Position numbers and translations under genes: made by a program
Source of the DNA: Ornithinimicrobium ciconiae
GTDB taxonomy: Bacteria; Actinomycetota; Actinomycetes; Actinomycetales; Dermatophilaceae
DNA length: 64,000 nt
Direction of reading: 5' to 3'
Assembly: GCF_007197575.1 (NCBI RefSeq)
Contig: NZ_CP041616.1
Span: 1,116,001-1,180,000, forward strand
Notes under the pieces: model-generated
What the model was told of the DNA's origin: nothing
Seen by the model: only the letters and a program-made list of their open reading frames with translations
Database searches by the model: none
Shown here: positions 27,146 to 38,590 of the stretch, piece after piece
How positions within the stretch are numbered: position 1 is the first letter of the stretch
Layout of the letters: every line of letters begins with the position of its first letter

Positions 27146-29242
27146 ATGAATCGTCGCACCACCCTGGTTGCGGTCGGCGCGCTCGCAGCCGTGGTCGCGG
27201 CGGGTGTCGTCGTGCCGCGCCTGCTCGATGAGGACGCTGAGCCCGGGGCCGAGGACACCGGGACCAGCACCTCGGCGCCGCCGGACGAGGCGGTCCCCGA
27301 GCAGCTGGAGGCACTGGCGCTGGACGGCCTGCGCGGACCGCTGACCGGAGAGCAGTTCTATTTCGTCCTCCCCGACCGGTTCGCCAACGGCGACCCGACC
27401 AACGACACCGCCGGCGTGGACGGCGACCGCCTCGAGCACGGCTTCGATCCCACTGACAGCGGCTTCTATCACGGGGGTGACCTGGCGGGACTGAGCGAGC
27501 AGCTGGACTATCTCCAGGGGCTGGGCACCACCGCGATCTGGCTCACCCCGGTGATGACCAACCAGTGGGTGCAGGGACCGCAGGGACAGGAGAGCGCGGC
27601 CTACCACGGCTACTGGATCACCGACTTCACCACCGTCGATCCACATCTGGGCACTCAGGAGGACCTGGCCACCCTGGTCGAGGAGGCCCACGCGCGGGAC
27701 ATGAAGGTCTTCCTGGACATCATCACCAACCACACCGCCGACGTCATCGACTACGAGGAGGGGGAGTACGGCTACCGGCCCCTGACCCAGGAGCCCTACA
27801 CCCCGGTGGTGGCCGAGGGGGACGAGGACCTCAAGGTGCCCGACTGGCTCAACGACCCGGCGCGCTATCACAACCGCGGCAACAGCACGTTCGAGGGCGA
27901 GTCGAGCCTCTACGGCGACTTCTTCGGCCTGGACGACCTGGCGACCGGGCAACCGGAGGTGGTCGAGGGGATGATCGACATCTACACCGACTGGATCGAC
28001 ACCGGCGTCGACGGTTTCCGCATCGACACCGTCAAACATGTCGACCTGGAGTTCTGGCAGGCGTTCGGACCCGCCATGCTCGAGCACGCGGTCGCCGGCG
28101 GCAACGACGACTTCTTCATGTTCGGCGAGGTCTACGACGCCGACCCCCTGGCGATGAGTCAGTACTCCACCACCGGACGGCTCCCGGCGACCCTGGACTT
28201 CGGCTTCCAGGCCGGCGCCGCGGCATACACCGGGGGTGGCTCGGCCCGCGACCTGGCCACCCTGTTCGCCGGGGACGATTACTACACCGACGCCGACTCC
28301 AACGCCTACGCGCTGCCGACCTTCCTCGGCAACCACGACATGGGCAGGTTCGCGCAGTTCATGGGGCCTGCCGACCTGCGGCACGGCGACCTGGCCGAGC
28401 GCGTCGCCTTCGGCCACACGCTGATGTTCCTCACGCGTGGACAGCCGGTCGTCTACTACGGCGACGAGCAGGGTTTCATCGGGCGGCGCGGGGACAAGGA
28501 CGCCCGGCAGGACATGTTCGCCACCCAGGTCGAGCAGTTCGCACAGGAGGACCTGGTCTCTGGGGGGCCCGGCAGCCGGGACCGCTATGACACCGACGCT
28601 CCGCTCTATCGCCACATCGCCGAGCTCTCCGCGCTGCGTGAGGAGCACCCGGCGCTCGCCGACGGTGCCCAGGTCACCCGGTATGCCGCCGACGGCCCCG
28701 GGATCTTTGCCGTCAGCCGGTTGCTCCCGGAGGAGGGGATCGAATATGTGGTGGCCGTCAACAATGACGTCGAGCCCGCGACAGCGAGCTTTTCAACCTA
28801 CGCTCCGGGAACGGAGTTCGAGCCCGTCTACGGCACCCAGCAGGCGATCACCTCCGACGACGCGAGCACGGTGAGTGTGCAGGTGCCGGCGCTGTCGGCA
28901 GTCGTCTATCGCAGCGCCACCTCCGTGGCCGAGCCCGTCATCGGGCTGGAGGTGCAGGTCAGCGGTGGTGGGTTGGCCGGGCGGGCACCGATCACCGCCG
29001 AGGTGGGTGTCCCCGACGCGGAGAGTATGCCGTTCGTGCAGGTGACCTTCGCCGCGCGTCCCGCCGGTGGCGAGGGAGAGTGGCAGGTGCTCGGCACCGA
29101 CGACCACCCGCCATACCGGGTCTTCCCGGACGTCGCCACGCTGCCGGTGGGACAGATCGACATCGTGGCTGTCGCCAAGCCACTGGCGGGGCAGATCGCC
29201 GTCGGCACCGCCACGGCTGTGGTGGCTGAACAAGCCCAGTAG
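27146..29242 (+). CDS. Secreted or membrane-anchored GH13 alpha-amylase-type enzyme
   Basis: 698 residues, probably cleaving alpha-1,4-glucan outside the membrane. A hydrophobic N-terminal segment (6-26) is followed by a Thr/Ala/Pro linker. The GH13 barrel starts near residue 70 (FYFVLPDRFANGDPTND). Catalytic residues are visible: nucleophile Asp294 (DGFRIDTVKH), acid/base Glu328 (FMFGEVYD) and Asp398 (FLGNHDMGRF). A beta C-domain and a final Ig-like segment (about 590-698) follow. It lies 26 bases after the ABC-F gene and may share its transcript. Maltodextrin release for import is an inference. Confidence 0.92.
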   Translation: MNRRTTLVAVGALAAVVAAGVVVPRLLDEDAEPGAEDTGTSTSAPPDEAVPEQLEALALDGLRGPLTGEQFYFVLPDRFANGDPTNDTAGVDGDRLEHGFDPTDSGFYHGGDLAGLSEQLDYLQGLGTTAIWLTPVMTNQWVQGPQGQESAAYHGYWITDFTTVDPHLGTQEDLATLVEEAHARDMKVFLDIITNHTADVIDYEEGEYGYRPLTQEPYTPVVAEGDEDLKVPDWLNDPARYHNRGNSTFEGESSLYGDFFGLDDLATGQPEVVEGMIDIYTDWIDTGVDGFRIDTVKHVDLEFWQAFGPAMLEHAVAGGNDDFFMFGEVYDADPLAMSQYSTTGRLPATLDFGFQAGAAAYTGGGSARDLATLFAGDDYYTDADSNAYALPTFLGNHDMGRFAQFMGPADLRHGDLAERVAFGHTLMFLTRGQPVVYYGDEQGFIGRRGDKDARQDMFATQVEQFAQEDLVSGGPGSRDRYDTDAPLYRHIAELSALREEHPALADGAQVTRYAADGPGIFAVSRLLPEEGIEYVVAVNNDVEPATASFSTYAPGTEFEPVYGTQQAITSDDASTVSVQVPALSAVVYRSATSVAEPVIGLEVQVSGGGLAGRAPITAEVGVPDAESMPFVQVTFAARPAGGEGEWQVLGTDDHPPYRVFPDVATLPVGQIDIVAVAKPLAGQIAVGTATAVVAEQAQ

Positions 29243-29293
29243 GGGAGTGCGCGCAGGTGACCCTGCCCGGCACGCGCGGTGCGCACTGACCGG

Positions 29294-30220
29294 CTAACCC
29301 ACGCCCATCAGCACCACGACCAGCAGCATCGCCGGCATCGCCAGGAAGGTCGTGGCGAAGACGCTGTCCCGGGCGAGGGTCTCGCCCTTGCGATAGGCGA
29401 CCGCCAGGATGAAGACGTTCTGCGCGGTGGGCAGCGAGGCCATGACGACGGCCCCGAGCACCTCAGGGGTCGACAGACCCAGGACGGGACCGGCGACCAG
29501 CCAGGTCACGGCAGGCATGACCGCGAGCTTCAGCAGCACCATGGCGCTGAGCTCGGCGAGGGTGCCGCGTCCCGTGGGCAGGGGTGAGAGACGCAGGGAG
29601 ATGCCGAAGGCGAGCAGCATGCAGGGGATCGCCAGACCGCCGATGAGGTCCACCGGCTCGCGCACCATCGCCGGCAGCTCCACGCCGGTGAGCGCGACCA
29701 CCAGACCCAGGAGGCTGCCGATGGTGAGGGGGTTGGTGATCGGTGAGAGCACCAGCCTGCGCACGGACACCGTGCCGCGACCGGTGGCATCCAGCGCCGC
29801 CAGCCACATCGGCTGCAGGAGGAGCAGCTGCATGAGCAGGATCGGGGCGGCCCAGGAGGCGTCGCCGAGCACATAGACGGCGATCGGCACGCCGAGGTTG
29901 TTGGCGTTGACATAACTCACGCTCATTCCGCCCATCACGGCGTGCGAGAGCGGACGGCGCAGCACCAACCGCGCGAGGAGGAGATAGAGCCCGGCCGTGA
30001 CGAACACCCCGGCGAGGGTGGCGAACAGGAAGCCGGAGAACAGAACGGCCGCGTCCGCGTCCGCGACGACGAGGAAGAGCAGGGCCGGAGAGCCGACCCA
30101 GAAGGTGAGGCGGGCCAGCATCTGCTGGCCCTCCCGGCCGAACAACTTGGTGTGCGCGATGAACCAGCCGACCGCGATGACCACCGCGATCAGCCAGAAA
30201 CCCTGCAGGACAGCCACCAC
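29294..30220 (-). CDS. AEC-family transporter (auxin efflux carrier type)
   Basis: 308 residues with about ten membrane segments in two inverted halves. Typical pieces are the unwound helix SVSYVNANNLGVPIAVYVLG and the second-half LSPITNPLTIGSLLGLVVAL. The end is ASLPTAQNVFILAVAYRKGE. Bacterial members move organic acids such as malate or malonate. The substrate is not predictable here. It is divergent from osmC. Confidence 0.9.
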   Translation of the reverse strand: MVAVLQGFWLIAVVIAVGWFIAHTKLFGREGQQMLARLTFWVGSPALLFLVVADADAAVLFSGFLFATLAGVFVTAGLYLLLARLVLRRPLSHAVMGGMSVSYVNANNLGVPIAVYVLGDASWAAPILLMQLLLLQPMWLAALDATGRGTVSVRRLVLSPITNPLTIGSLLGLVVALTGVELPAMVREPVDLIGGLAIPCMLLAFGISLRLSPLPTGRGTLAELSAMVLLKLAVMPAVTWLVAGPVLGLSTPEVLGAVVMASLPTAQNVFILAVAYRKGETLARDSVFATTFLAMPAMLLVVVLMGVG

Positions 30221-30337
30221 GATGAGCCATTATCGCCCCTCGGGGTGATCCCTGCGGATGAGGCTGGACGGGCGGGGCGTTACGGTGCAGGAGAAGGGGC
30301 CGCTGCCCGCGGCGCCCACCCGAGATGAGGAGCTTCC

Positions 30338-30769
30338 ATGCCCAACCCTGTTGTCAGCAAGGCCAGCACGACCTGGAATGGTGACCTGTTCACCGGCAAG
30401 GGCAACACGTCCTTGGACAGCTCGGGCGCGGCGACCTTCCCCGTGGAGTGGAACGCCCGCGCCGAGGGCTCGGACACCACGACCACTCCCGAGGAGCTGC
30501 TCGCCGCCGCGCACGCCACCTGCTTCTCGATGGCGTTCTCCAACGAGCTCAAAAAGAACGACACCCCACCGACCGAGGTGCGCACCACCGCCGAGGTCAC
30601 CTTCGTGGCCGGCACCGGCATCACTGGCATCGCGCTGACGATGACCGCCACGGTCGAGGGCATCGATGAGGAGACCTTCCAGAAGATCGCCGAGGGCGCC
30701 AGGGAGGGCTGCCCGGTCAGCCAGGCGCTCAAGGCTGTCGACATCACGCTCAGCGCCACACTGGCCTGA
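30338..30769 (+). CDS. OsmC-family peroxiredoxin
   Basis: 143 residues. OsmC enzymes reduce organic hydroperoxides with two cysteines. Both are present, in AAAHATCFSMAFSNEL and EGAREGCPVSQALKAV. The N-terminal TTWNGDLFTGKGNTSLD and TTTPEELLAAAHA are family marks. The OsmC rather than Ohr subgroup fits the spacing. A hairpin follows the gene. Confidence 0.94.
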   Translation: MPNPVVSKASTTWNGDLFTGKGNTSLDSSGAATFPVEWNARAEGSDTTTTPEELLAAAHATCFSMAFSNELKKNDTPPTEVRTTAEVTFVAGTGITGIALTMTATVEGIDEETFQKIAEGAREGCPVSQALKAVDITLSATLA

Positions 30770-30779
30770 GCGCCGCGTC

Positions 30780-30806
30780 GCGTTGAACCCCTTGTGGGTT
30801 CAGCGC
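30780..30806 (+). terminator. Hairpin after the OsmC gene
   Basis: GCGTTGAACCC at 30780-30790 pairs with GGGTTCAGCGC at 30796-30806 with one G-T pair. It lies between convergent genes and may end both. Confidence 0.65.
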
Positions 30807-30864
30807 GATAGCGGGACGACCGACGGAGGGTTCGGCGGAGGGCTCGGCGGAGGCGGTGCACGCC

Positions 30865-31434
30865 TCACGAGCGGCTGACGGGGAGCGCGCAGGTGTAGAC
30901 GGACACGCGCTTGGCCTGAGGGTTGCCCTGGCCAAGCCTGCGATAGCGCTCGAGCACCTCGACCAACTCCTCGCGCAGCGCTGTCATCTGCTCCGCAGTC
31001 ACCAGCACCAGGTGGTCCTCCAACCCGAGGACCGACTGCCACGGTGCGTCCCACCCGGTGCGCTCATCGAGCCAGTCCCCGGCCCGGCCGGTGAAGTGCT
31101 CGAGATAGTCACGGGCCAGCCAGTTGGCCGCGGCCACGTCGTCCGGATCGTCGGGATCGGGAGCGTCGGCAGTGGTCTCACCCGGTCCGGTGGGGACGAC
31201 CGCCTGCCAGACCCGGCGCCGGCCGGTGCCCTCTCCGCTGTCCTCGATCAGTCCGACCTCGGCGAGCTGGCGCAGGTGATAGCTCGTCGCGCCGGTGTTG
31301 GTCTCCAGGGCGCGGGCCAGCTCGGTCGCCGTCGCCGCACCGTGCACCCGCAACTGGGCCAGGAGCCGGCTGCGCAGGGGATGGGCGAGCACCCGCAGGG
31401 CGGTGCGGCCGGGGGAGAGGGCGCGTTCCGTCAT
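30865..31434 (-). CDS. ArsR-type winged-helix regulator
   Basis: 189 residues. The N-terminal HTH (LSPGRTALRVLAHPLRSRLL, then GAATATELARALETNTGATS) is the pattern of ArsR-like regulators. A C-terminal alpha-rich domain of about 110 residues (NWLARDYLEHFTGRAGDWLD) follows and is found in many actinobacterial 'helix-turn-helix domain' proteins. No metal-binding cysteines are seen in the HTH. An inverted repeat touches its start codon, suggesting autoregulation. The reading frame continues upstream across rplM/rpsI in antisense, which is not coding. Confidence 0.9.
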   Translation of the reverse strand: MTERALSPGRTALRVLAHPLRSRLLAQLRVHGAATATELARALETNTGATSYHLRQLAEVGLIEDSGEGTGRRRVWQAVVPTGPGETTADAPDPDDPDDVAAANWLARDYLEHFTGRAGDWLDERTGWDAPWQSVLGLEDHLVLVTAEQMTALREELVEVLERYRRLGQGNPQAKRVSVYTCALPVSRS

Positions 31435-31435
31435 A

Positions 31436-31470
31436 CATCCAGTATGCACAGTTTGTGTGCACACCGGATG
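31436..31470. promoter_or_regulatory. Inverted-repeat operator of the ArsR-type gene
   Basis: CATCCAGTATGCACA at 31436-31450 and TGTGCACACCGGATG at 31456-31470 match as inverted repeats at 13 of 15 positions with a five-base spacer. It lies two bases before the regulator's start codon. Confidence 0.65.
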
Positions 31471-31526
31471 TGCATTGGCGTCACAGGTGACCGCAGAAGT
31501 GCTGCTGACCTGCTGGTTTGGCGGAT

Positions 31527-31556
31527 TTGAGCGAACCGCGGCCGGTCCCGTAAACT
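31527..31556 (+). promoter_or_regulatory. Promoter of rplM-rpsI
   Basis: TTGAGC at 31527-31532 and TAAACT at 31551-31556 with an 18-base spacer, close to the sigma-70-type consensus. It lies 70 bases before rplM. Confidence 0.65.
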
Positions 31557-31626
31557 GGATGACTGTTGCCGATCCGCGCGTCTGCGGGTCCGGCTCAAGC
31601 CATTCCCACGAACACGAGGGTTTCAC

Positions 31627-32070
31627 GTGCGTACCTACACACCGAAGGCCAGCGAGATCACCCGCGCCTGGCACGTTATCGACGCCACGGACGTCGTGCT
31701 GGGCCGCCTCGCGTCCCAGGCCGCGATCCTGCTCCGCGGCAAGCACAAGGCGATCTACGCTCCCCACGTTGACACCGGTGACTTCGTCATCATCATCAAC
31801 GCGGAGAAGGTCGCGCTGACCGGCGCCAAGCTGGAGCAGAAGCTGGCCTACCGCCACTCGGGCTACCCCGGCGGTCTGACCTCCAAGAGCTACACCCAGC
31901 TGCTGGAGCAGCACCCGACCCGTGCGGTCGAGAAGGCCATCCGCGGCATGATCCCGAAGAACTCCCTGGGCCGCCAGCAGCTGTCCAAGCTCAAGGTCTA
32001 TGCCGGCGACAGCCACCCGCACGCCGCGCAGCAGCCCGTCCCGTTCGAAATCTCGCAGGTTGCGCAGTAA
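31627..32070 (+). CDS. rplM: 50S ribosomal protein L13
   Basis: An early large-subunit assembly protein. 147 residues, GTG start. Typical blocks are [23 protein letters not shown] (here [20 protein letters not shown]), then [19 protein letters not shown] and [20 protein letters not shown]. It forms a two-gene operon with rpsI, 16 bases away. Confidence 0.97.
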   Translation: MRTYTPKASEITRAWHVIDATDVVLGRLASQAAILLRGKHKAIYAPHVDTGDFVIIINAEKVALTGAKLEQKLAYRHSGYPGGLTSKSYTQLLEQHPTRAVEKAIRGMIPKNSLGRQQLSKLKVYAGDSHPHAAQQPVPFEISQVAQ

Positions 32071-32086
32071 GGAAACTGAGACAGAT

Positions 32087-32590
32087 ATGACTGTGAACAA
32101 CACCGAGAACACTGAGCTCGAGGCCGACGAGGTCGAGCTGACCGAGTACACCTCCGAGTCCGAGGGCCCTGTCGGCGAGGCTGCGCCGCGCCCGACCGCC
32201 TCCGCCCCCGGCGCCGGCACCGGCCGTCGCAAGCAGGCCATCGCCCGCGTCCGCATCGTGCCGGGCACCGGCGAGTGGAAGATCAACGGCAAGAGCCTGG
32301 ACCAGTACTTCCCCAACAAGGTCCACCAGCAGATCGTCAACGAGCCGCTGACCGTGCTCGAGCTTGACGGTGCCTACGACGTGCTCGTGCGCGTCCACGG
32401 CGGTGGCCCCTCCGGCCAGGCCGGTGCCGTCCGCCTGGGTGTCGCCCGTTCGCTGAACGGTGTCGACGAGGAGCTGAACCGTCCGGCGCTGAAGAAGGCC
32501 GGTCTGCTCAGCCGGGACGCGCGCGTCCCCGAGCGCAAGAAGGCTGGCCTGAAGAAGGCCCGCAAGGCGCCGCAGTACAGCAAGCGCTGA
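32087..32590 (+). CDS. rpsI: 30S ribosomal protein S9 with an acidic N-terminal extension
   Basis: Its C-terminal Arg contacts P-site tRNA. 167 residues from the ATG at 32087. The core begins near residue 46 ([20 protein letters not shown]) and ends in the standard [12 protein letters not shown]. Residues 1-44 are Glu/Thr-rich, absent from the 130-residue E. coli S9 but common in actinobacteria. A terminator follows. Confidence 0.97.
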   Translation: MTVNNTENTELEADEVELTEYTSESEGPVGEAAPRPTASAPGAGTGRRKQAIARVRIVPGTGEWKINGKSLDQYFPNKVHQQIVNEPLTVLELDGAYDVLVRVHGGGPSGQAGAVRLGVARSLNGVDEELNRPALKKAGLLSRDARVPERKKAGLKKARKAPQYSKR

Positions 32591-32598
32591 TCGACGCT

Positions 32599-32662
32599 GC
32601 TCCGCACGCGGAGCGCGCCGGACCCGAGGGTCCCGTCCTGCACCTGGGGCGGGGCCCTCGGG
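32599..32662 (+). terminator. Two successive hairpins after rpsI
   Basis: GCTCCG/CGGAGC at 32599-32614 is followed by CCCGAGGG at 32623-32630 pairing with CCCTCGGG at 32655-32662. Both are GC-rich without a T run. They separate rpsI from glmM. Confidence 0.65.
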
Positions 32663-32730
32663 CTGTTCCGGTTAGGCTGTGGGGCTGATGGCGTCACTCG
32701 GCGCCCCTCCCTATCGCACTAGGAGTGGAC

Positions 32731-34080
32731 GTGACGCGACTCTTCGGCACCGACGGTGTCCGCGGACTGGCCAACAAGGACATCACCGCGGAGCTGGCCC
32801 TCAAGCTTTCCGTCGCCGTGGCCCACGAGCTCGGCTCCAGCGGCACCAGCTATGGCGGGCGGCGGGCTTCTGCCGTGGTCGGCCGCGACCCGCGCGCGTC
32901 GGGGGAGTTCCTCAGCGCCGCGGTCATGGCCGGGTTCGCCTCGGCGGGCGTGGACGTCCTTGACGCCGGCGTGCTGCCCACCCCCGCGATCGCCTATCTG
33001 ACGGCCCGGATGGATGCCGAGATGGGCGCGGTGCTGTCGGCCTCGCACAACGCCATGCCGGACAACGGCATCAAGTTCTTCGCCGAGGGCGGTCACAAGC
33101 TGGCTGACGACATCGAGGACGCGATCACCCAGCGGCTGGACGCGGACTGGGAGCGCCCGACCGGTGTGGGTGTGGGCCGGGTCCGTCCGTTCCCGCAGGG
33201 GGCTGACTTCTATATGGAGCACCTGCTCGCGTCGGTGCCCGGTCGGCTCGACGGTCTGCACGTCGTGATCGACGCGGCCCACGGTGCCGCCAGCCACGTC
33301 GGCCCCGAGGTGTTCCGCCGCGCCGGAGCCACCGTCGACACGATCGGCGGAGACCCGGATGGCCTCAACATCAACGACGGCTACGGCTCGACCCACATGG
33401 AGCGGCTGCAGCAGGCTGTGGTGGACCGCGGTGCAGACCTCGGGTTCGCGTTCGACGGGGACGCCGACCGGTGCCTGGCTGTTGACGCCGACGGCAACCC
33501 GGTCGACGGCGACCAGATCATGGCGGTGCTGGCGGTGGACATGCGCGATCGCGGCACCCTGGCCAACAACACGCTGGTGGCCACCGTGATGAGCAACCTC
33601 GGGCTGATGCAGGCCATGGAGCGCGAGGGCATCGCCGTCGTCCAGACCGCGGTCGGTGACCGCTATGTCCTGGAGGAGATGCGGGCCCATAAGCACACCC
33701 TCGGTGGGGAGCAGTCCGGCCACGTGATCATGCTCGAGCACGGCACGACCGGCGACGGGGTGCTGACCGCGCTCGCCGTGGCCCGACGCGTCCGGGCCTC
33801 CGGGAGCCCGCTTGCCAGGCTCACCTCGGTGATGCACCGCCTGCCGCAGGTCCTGATCAACGTCAAGGGCGTGGACAACAGCCGGGTCAACTCGGACGAG
33901 GCCGTCCAGTCTGCCGTCGCGGCTGCCTCGGCCGAGCTGGCCGGTGCTGGTCGCGTGCTGCTGCGCAAGTCCGGCACCGAGCCGCTGGTGCGGGTCATGG
34001 TTGAGGCAGACACGGCCGAGCGCGCCCAGCAGTATGCCGACCGGCTGGCAGCGACCGTCCAGGAGCGACTCGCCCTATGA
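32731..34080 (+). CDS. glmM: Phosphoglucosamine mutase
   Basis: Makes glucosamine-1-phosphate for peptidoglycan precursors. 449 residues. The GTG at 32731 is preferred to one two codons earlier because CTAGGAG ends directly before the earlier codon, and this start gives the canonical [17 protein letters not shown]. The phosphoserine is in [17 protein letters not shown], the metal site is [11 protein letters not shown], and the sugar loop is GGEQSGHVI. The C-terminal phosphate loop is [12 protein letters not shown]. Its stop overlaps the next gene's ATG. Confidence 0.97.
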   Translation: MTRLFGTDGVRGLANKDITAELALKLSVAVAHELGSSGTSYGGRRASAVVGRDPRASGEFLSAAVMAGFASAGVDVLDAGVLPTPAIAYLTARMDAEMGAVLSASHNAMPDNGIKFFAEGGHKLADDIEDAITQRLDADWERPTGVGVGRVRPFPQGADFYMEHLLASVPGRLDGLHVVIDAAHGAASHVGPEVFRRAGATVDTIGGDPDGLNINDGYGSTHMERLQQAVVDRGADLGFAFDGDADRCLAVDADGNPVDGDQIMAVLAVDMRDRGTLANNTLVATVMSNLGLMQAMEREGIAVVQTAVGDRYVLEEMRAHKHTLGGEQSGHVIMLEHGTTGDGVLTALAVARRVRASGSPLARLTSVMHRLPQVLINVKGVDNSRVNSDEAVQSAVAAASAELAGAGRVLLRKSGTEPLVRVMVEADTAERAQQYADRLAATVQERLAL

Positions 34081-36014
34081 CGTGGGGCAGGACACGGTCG
34101 TGGTGGCCCGGCCCCGACCGGTCATCCTGGACCGTCTTCGTGACCGTGCTTCTAGCGGCGGCGATCACAGTCTCCGCCCCGAGCGGGTTGGGCGGGCTCG
34201 GCACGACCGCAGCGACCGCGTCACCGGCGGCGGCCCCGGTCCTCTCGGCGCTCGACGGCACCGAGGATGATCTCGGTGCGCGGGCCCTGAAGGGCGATTC
34301 ATGGAGCAGGCCGGCCGCAGAGCCGCAGGACTTCACCCGGTACGGACCGGTCTTTCCCGTTTCGCCCCCCTTTGATGAGCTCCACCGGAACCCGGTCTAC
34401 TACTCCGACGGATGTCATGCTCCCCGGTGGCGGGTCACGGTGGTGCCCGGCTGCACCTATGGCGACACCACCAGCAATGTCACCGTCGCGGTGGTCGGCA
34501 GCTCCAAGATCGGTCAGTACTTCCCGGCCCTGGAGGAGATCGCCCTCCGGGAGGGCTGGTCGCTGCGGATGTACACCAAGACCGCCTGTGACTTCGTGAT
34601 GGACGCCCCGCCCACGCCTAACTACCCCCAGTGCGACCTCTACAACACCGCGCTACGGGAGCACCTGCAGAACAATCCTCCGGACCTGGCCATCACTGGC
34701 GGTATGCGGACCGACACGGTTGACGGCTACGCCAACGCCTGGCGGTTCCTGGAGAACCTCAGGGCCTCCCAGATCGGTGCCGTGTGGGACACCCCAGTGC
34801 CCCTGGGAGACCCTGACCGGTGTGTCGCCGAGGCGCTCATCGACCGTGCCGACCTGACTCGCTGCGCGCAGAAGCTCGACAGCGCGCGCAGCGGCAACCC
34901 AGGGATGCGAGAGGCCGCCTGGCGTGTGAAGTCGGCGAGCTTCATCAACCTGCGTGACTGGGTCTGCCCGGAGTCCTGGCTCAGTCCGGACTGCGCCATG
35001 GTCGTTGGCCGTGCCCAGATCTACGCGGAGGGCTCGCACCTGTCCCAGGGCTATGCCGCCACGCTCACGGACCCGCTGCACCAGCGGCTTCACGAGGCTG
35101 GCATTGCCCAGTTCCGCCCGTCAGTGGACCGTGTTGCCGGGGCAGACCGCTACGCGACGGCAGCTCTACTGTCCCGCGATGTGACCCCGGGCGGACGCGT
35201 GTTGGTGGCCAGCGGCACCGACTACCCGGACGCGCTCGCTGCGGCCGCCAAGGCGGGCCACACCGACGGCGCGGTGCTGCTGACCCGGGGCACCTCGCTT
35301 CCCCAGGCGACCCGCGAGGCGTTGATCCGCCTTGCCCCCTCCGAGATCGTGGTCGCCGGAGGGCGCTCCGCGATCAGCGCCGACGTCGTGCAGGAGCTGC
35401 AGACGCTCGGCGCGCAGGTGCGACGAGTCGAGGGTCCCGACCGCTACGCAACGGCGGCTGAGATCTCGACCCTGACGCCCGTGCGGACCGAGGGCGTCGT
35501 CTATGTCGCGACCGGCACCGGCTTCGCCGACGCCCTCGCCGCAGCAGCTCAGGCTGGCCAGTCGGAGGCAGCAGTCCTGCTCGTGCGTCCCGGATCCATC
35601 CCCAGCGCGACTGCGGAGGCGCTGCGAGAGCTGCGTCCCCGGCAGATCGTGGTGGCCGGAGGCAACGCCGCCGTCTCGCAGCAGGTGGTCAACGAGCTGA
35701 GGGGGTTCGCCACGGAGGGTGTGGAGCGCCGCGGTGGCGCGAATCGCTACGAGACGGCAGCACTCCTGGCGCAGGACACCCCGCCAGGGGGCGTGCTGCA
35801 CGTCGGGGTGGGGAGCAACTTTGCCGACTCCCTGGCCGCGGCGCCGGCCTCGGCCGCCGCCCAGGGGGCCGTGCTGCTGGTGGCCTCCGGCCAGGTGCCA
35901 GGCGTCACAGCCGAGGCGATCCGTGCGCTGGAGCCCTCACGCATCGTCCTCGCGGGCGGCACTGCCGCGGTGAGCGAGAAGGTCAAGCGAGCCCTCATCC
36001 GGCTCACCCCCTGA
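34077..36014 (+). CDS. Secreted SGNH-like protein with three CWB2 cell-wall-binding repeats
   Basis: 645 residues, coupled to glmM by an ATGA overlap. A hydrophobic export segment lies at about 17-33. Residues about 105-345 resemble the SGNH domain attached to peptidoglycan/sugar acyltransferases: six or more cysteines, [20 protein letters not shown] near 137-156 in the GDSH position, and [13 protein letters not shown] (315-327) in the D-x2-HLS position. The canonical Asp and His of GDSH read Ser and Lys, so activity may be altered. Three CWB2 repeats follow (350-444, 450-544, 551-645), each with DRYxTA, a FADxLAAA/PDALAAA block and IVxAGG. A surface-bound esterase or binding protein is inferred. 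Confidence 0.85.
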   Translation: MTWGRTRSWWPGPDRSSWTVFVTVLLAAAITVSAPSGLGGLGTTAATASPAAAPVLSALDGTEDDLGARALKGDSWSRPAAEPQDFTRYGPVFPVSPPFDELHRNPVYYSDGCHAPRWRVTVVPGCTYGDTTSNVTVAVVGSSKIGQYFPALEEIALREGWSLRMYTKTACDFVMDAPPTPNYPQCDLYNTALREHLQNNPPDLAITGGMRTDTVDGYANAWRFLENLRASQIGAVWDTPVPLGDPDRCVAEALIDRADLTRCAQKLDSARSGNPGMREAAWRVKSASFINLRDWVCPESWLSPDCAMVVGRAQIYAEGSHLSQGYAATLTDPLHQRLHEAGIAQFRPSVDRVAGADRYATAALLSRDVTPGGRVLVASGTDYPDALAAAAKAGHTDGAVLLTRGTSLPQATREALIRLAPSEIVVAGGRSAISADVVQELQTLGAQVRRVEGPDRYATAAEISTLTPVRTEGVVYVATGTGFADALAAAAQAGQSEAAVLLVRPGSIPSATAEALRELRPRQIVVAGGNAAVSQQVVNELRGFATEGVERRGGANRYETAALLAQDTPPGGVLHVGVGSNFADSLAAAPASAAAQGAVLLVASGQVPGVTAEAIRALEPSRIVLAGGTAAVSEKVKRALIRLTP

Positions 36015-36173
36015 CCCATTTTCAGGGAGGTTTCGTAGGTGGAATCCACCTTTTTGCAGGGGTTTTGTCGGAGGAGTCGCCGACCAAACCCCGCCAAGAA
36101 GCGTCTGGGGCGGAACCTACGAAACCCCTCTAAAAACTCGGGTGGGACCTACGAAACCCCTCCAAAAATGGGT
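36014..36173. repeat. Nested inverted/direct repeat between convergent genes
   Basis: The outer arms 36014-36040 and 36147-36173 are inverted repeats matching at 23 of 27 positions (ACCCATTTT...GGTTTCGTAGGT). A third copy of ACCTACGAAACCCCTC lies at 36115-36130, a direct repeat of 36147-36162. Inside, GGGTTTTGTCGG and CCGACCAAACCC form another stem. The outer arms touch both flanking stop codons, so it should act as a two-way terminator. The size and nesting are also like a small non-coding repeat element. Confidence 0.75.
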
Positions 36174-36678
36174 TAGACGAGGAGGTTCAGGAGGCCGGTG
36201 TCCACGTCATACAGGAAGCCGCCGACCTGGGCGCGGTCGCCGATCAGCGGGTGGCTGGTCACCCGGTGGACGTCCTCAACCAGGGCTGCGTGCTGGTCGG
36301 CGACGACGTGGAAGTGCTGCCACCAAGCGTCCTGACCGGACACCTCGGTGATCTTCTCGCGCAGCTCGTTCTCGGACATCTGCGACATCGCGCACCGGGT
36401 GTGCGGGACGACCATGATGCGGTTGACGTTGAGCAGGTGGACACCCAGGACGAGCGCCTCGAGCGCGGCGTCGGTGACGCGGCCACCCGGATTGCGGAAG
36501 ATCTTGGCGTCGCCGTGGGTCAGGCCCACCATCGCCAGCGGCTCGATCCGTGAGTCCATGCAGGTCACGATGGCCACGCCCTGTCGGGCGATGCCGTCAA
36601 AGCCGCCGAGGCTGAAGTCCTGGGCATAGTCGTGGTTGTGGGCGAGGAGGTCGGCGAAGTCGCCCGTGGGAGTGCTCA

Positions 36679-36679
<1 letters not shown>
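36173..36679 (-). CDS. Beta-class carbonic anhydrase
   Basis: 168 residues. Interconverts CO2 and bicarbonate. Zinc ligands are the Cys of IVTCMDSRIEP and the His/Cys of VPHTRCAMSQ, and the Asp-Arg pair of CMDSR is intact. NPGGRVTDAALEALVLGVHL is a family block. The gene overlaps the fumarase stop by one base. Joint transcription links bicarbonate supply with the TCA step, which is suggestive only. Confidence 0.95.
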
Positions 36680-38412
<1,733 letters not shown>

Positions 38413-38558
38413 GCCCGAAGCCTAAACCTTTGGCAAATGGCCGCGTCAGGGTGGCGCAGGCCACACGGCTGGTGTTCTATTGGACTGCGGTACAAGGTGT
38501 ACGCCGGTCGCGCACACGGTGAATGATCATGGTTGCCCCACCACGGTCGGCACTGTGC

Positions 38559-38567
38559 GAACGGTTC
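38559..38567. promoter_or_regulatory. Small palindrome upstream of the sugar transporter
   Basis: GAAC-G-GTTC lies 24 bases before the transporter's first gene and resembles the core of LacI-family operators. A second short palindrome, GTACAAGGTGTAC, is at 38490-38502. Both are in the 178-base divergent region with fumarase. No regulator gene is adjacent, so this is tentative. Confidence 0.3.
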
Positions 38568-38590
38568 ATGTTCTGACAAAGGAGCCAGAT

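Noticed and set aside
27059-28648. 529-codon frame antisense to the GH13 gene
   Set aside because: Covers the catalytic barrel on the opposite strand; the sense gene has intact active-site residues.
31435-32340. Upstream extension of the ArsR-type regulator through rplM and rpsI
   Set aside because: It is antisense to two ribosomal genes. The regulator begins normally at 31434, next to its operator.
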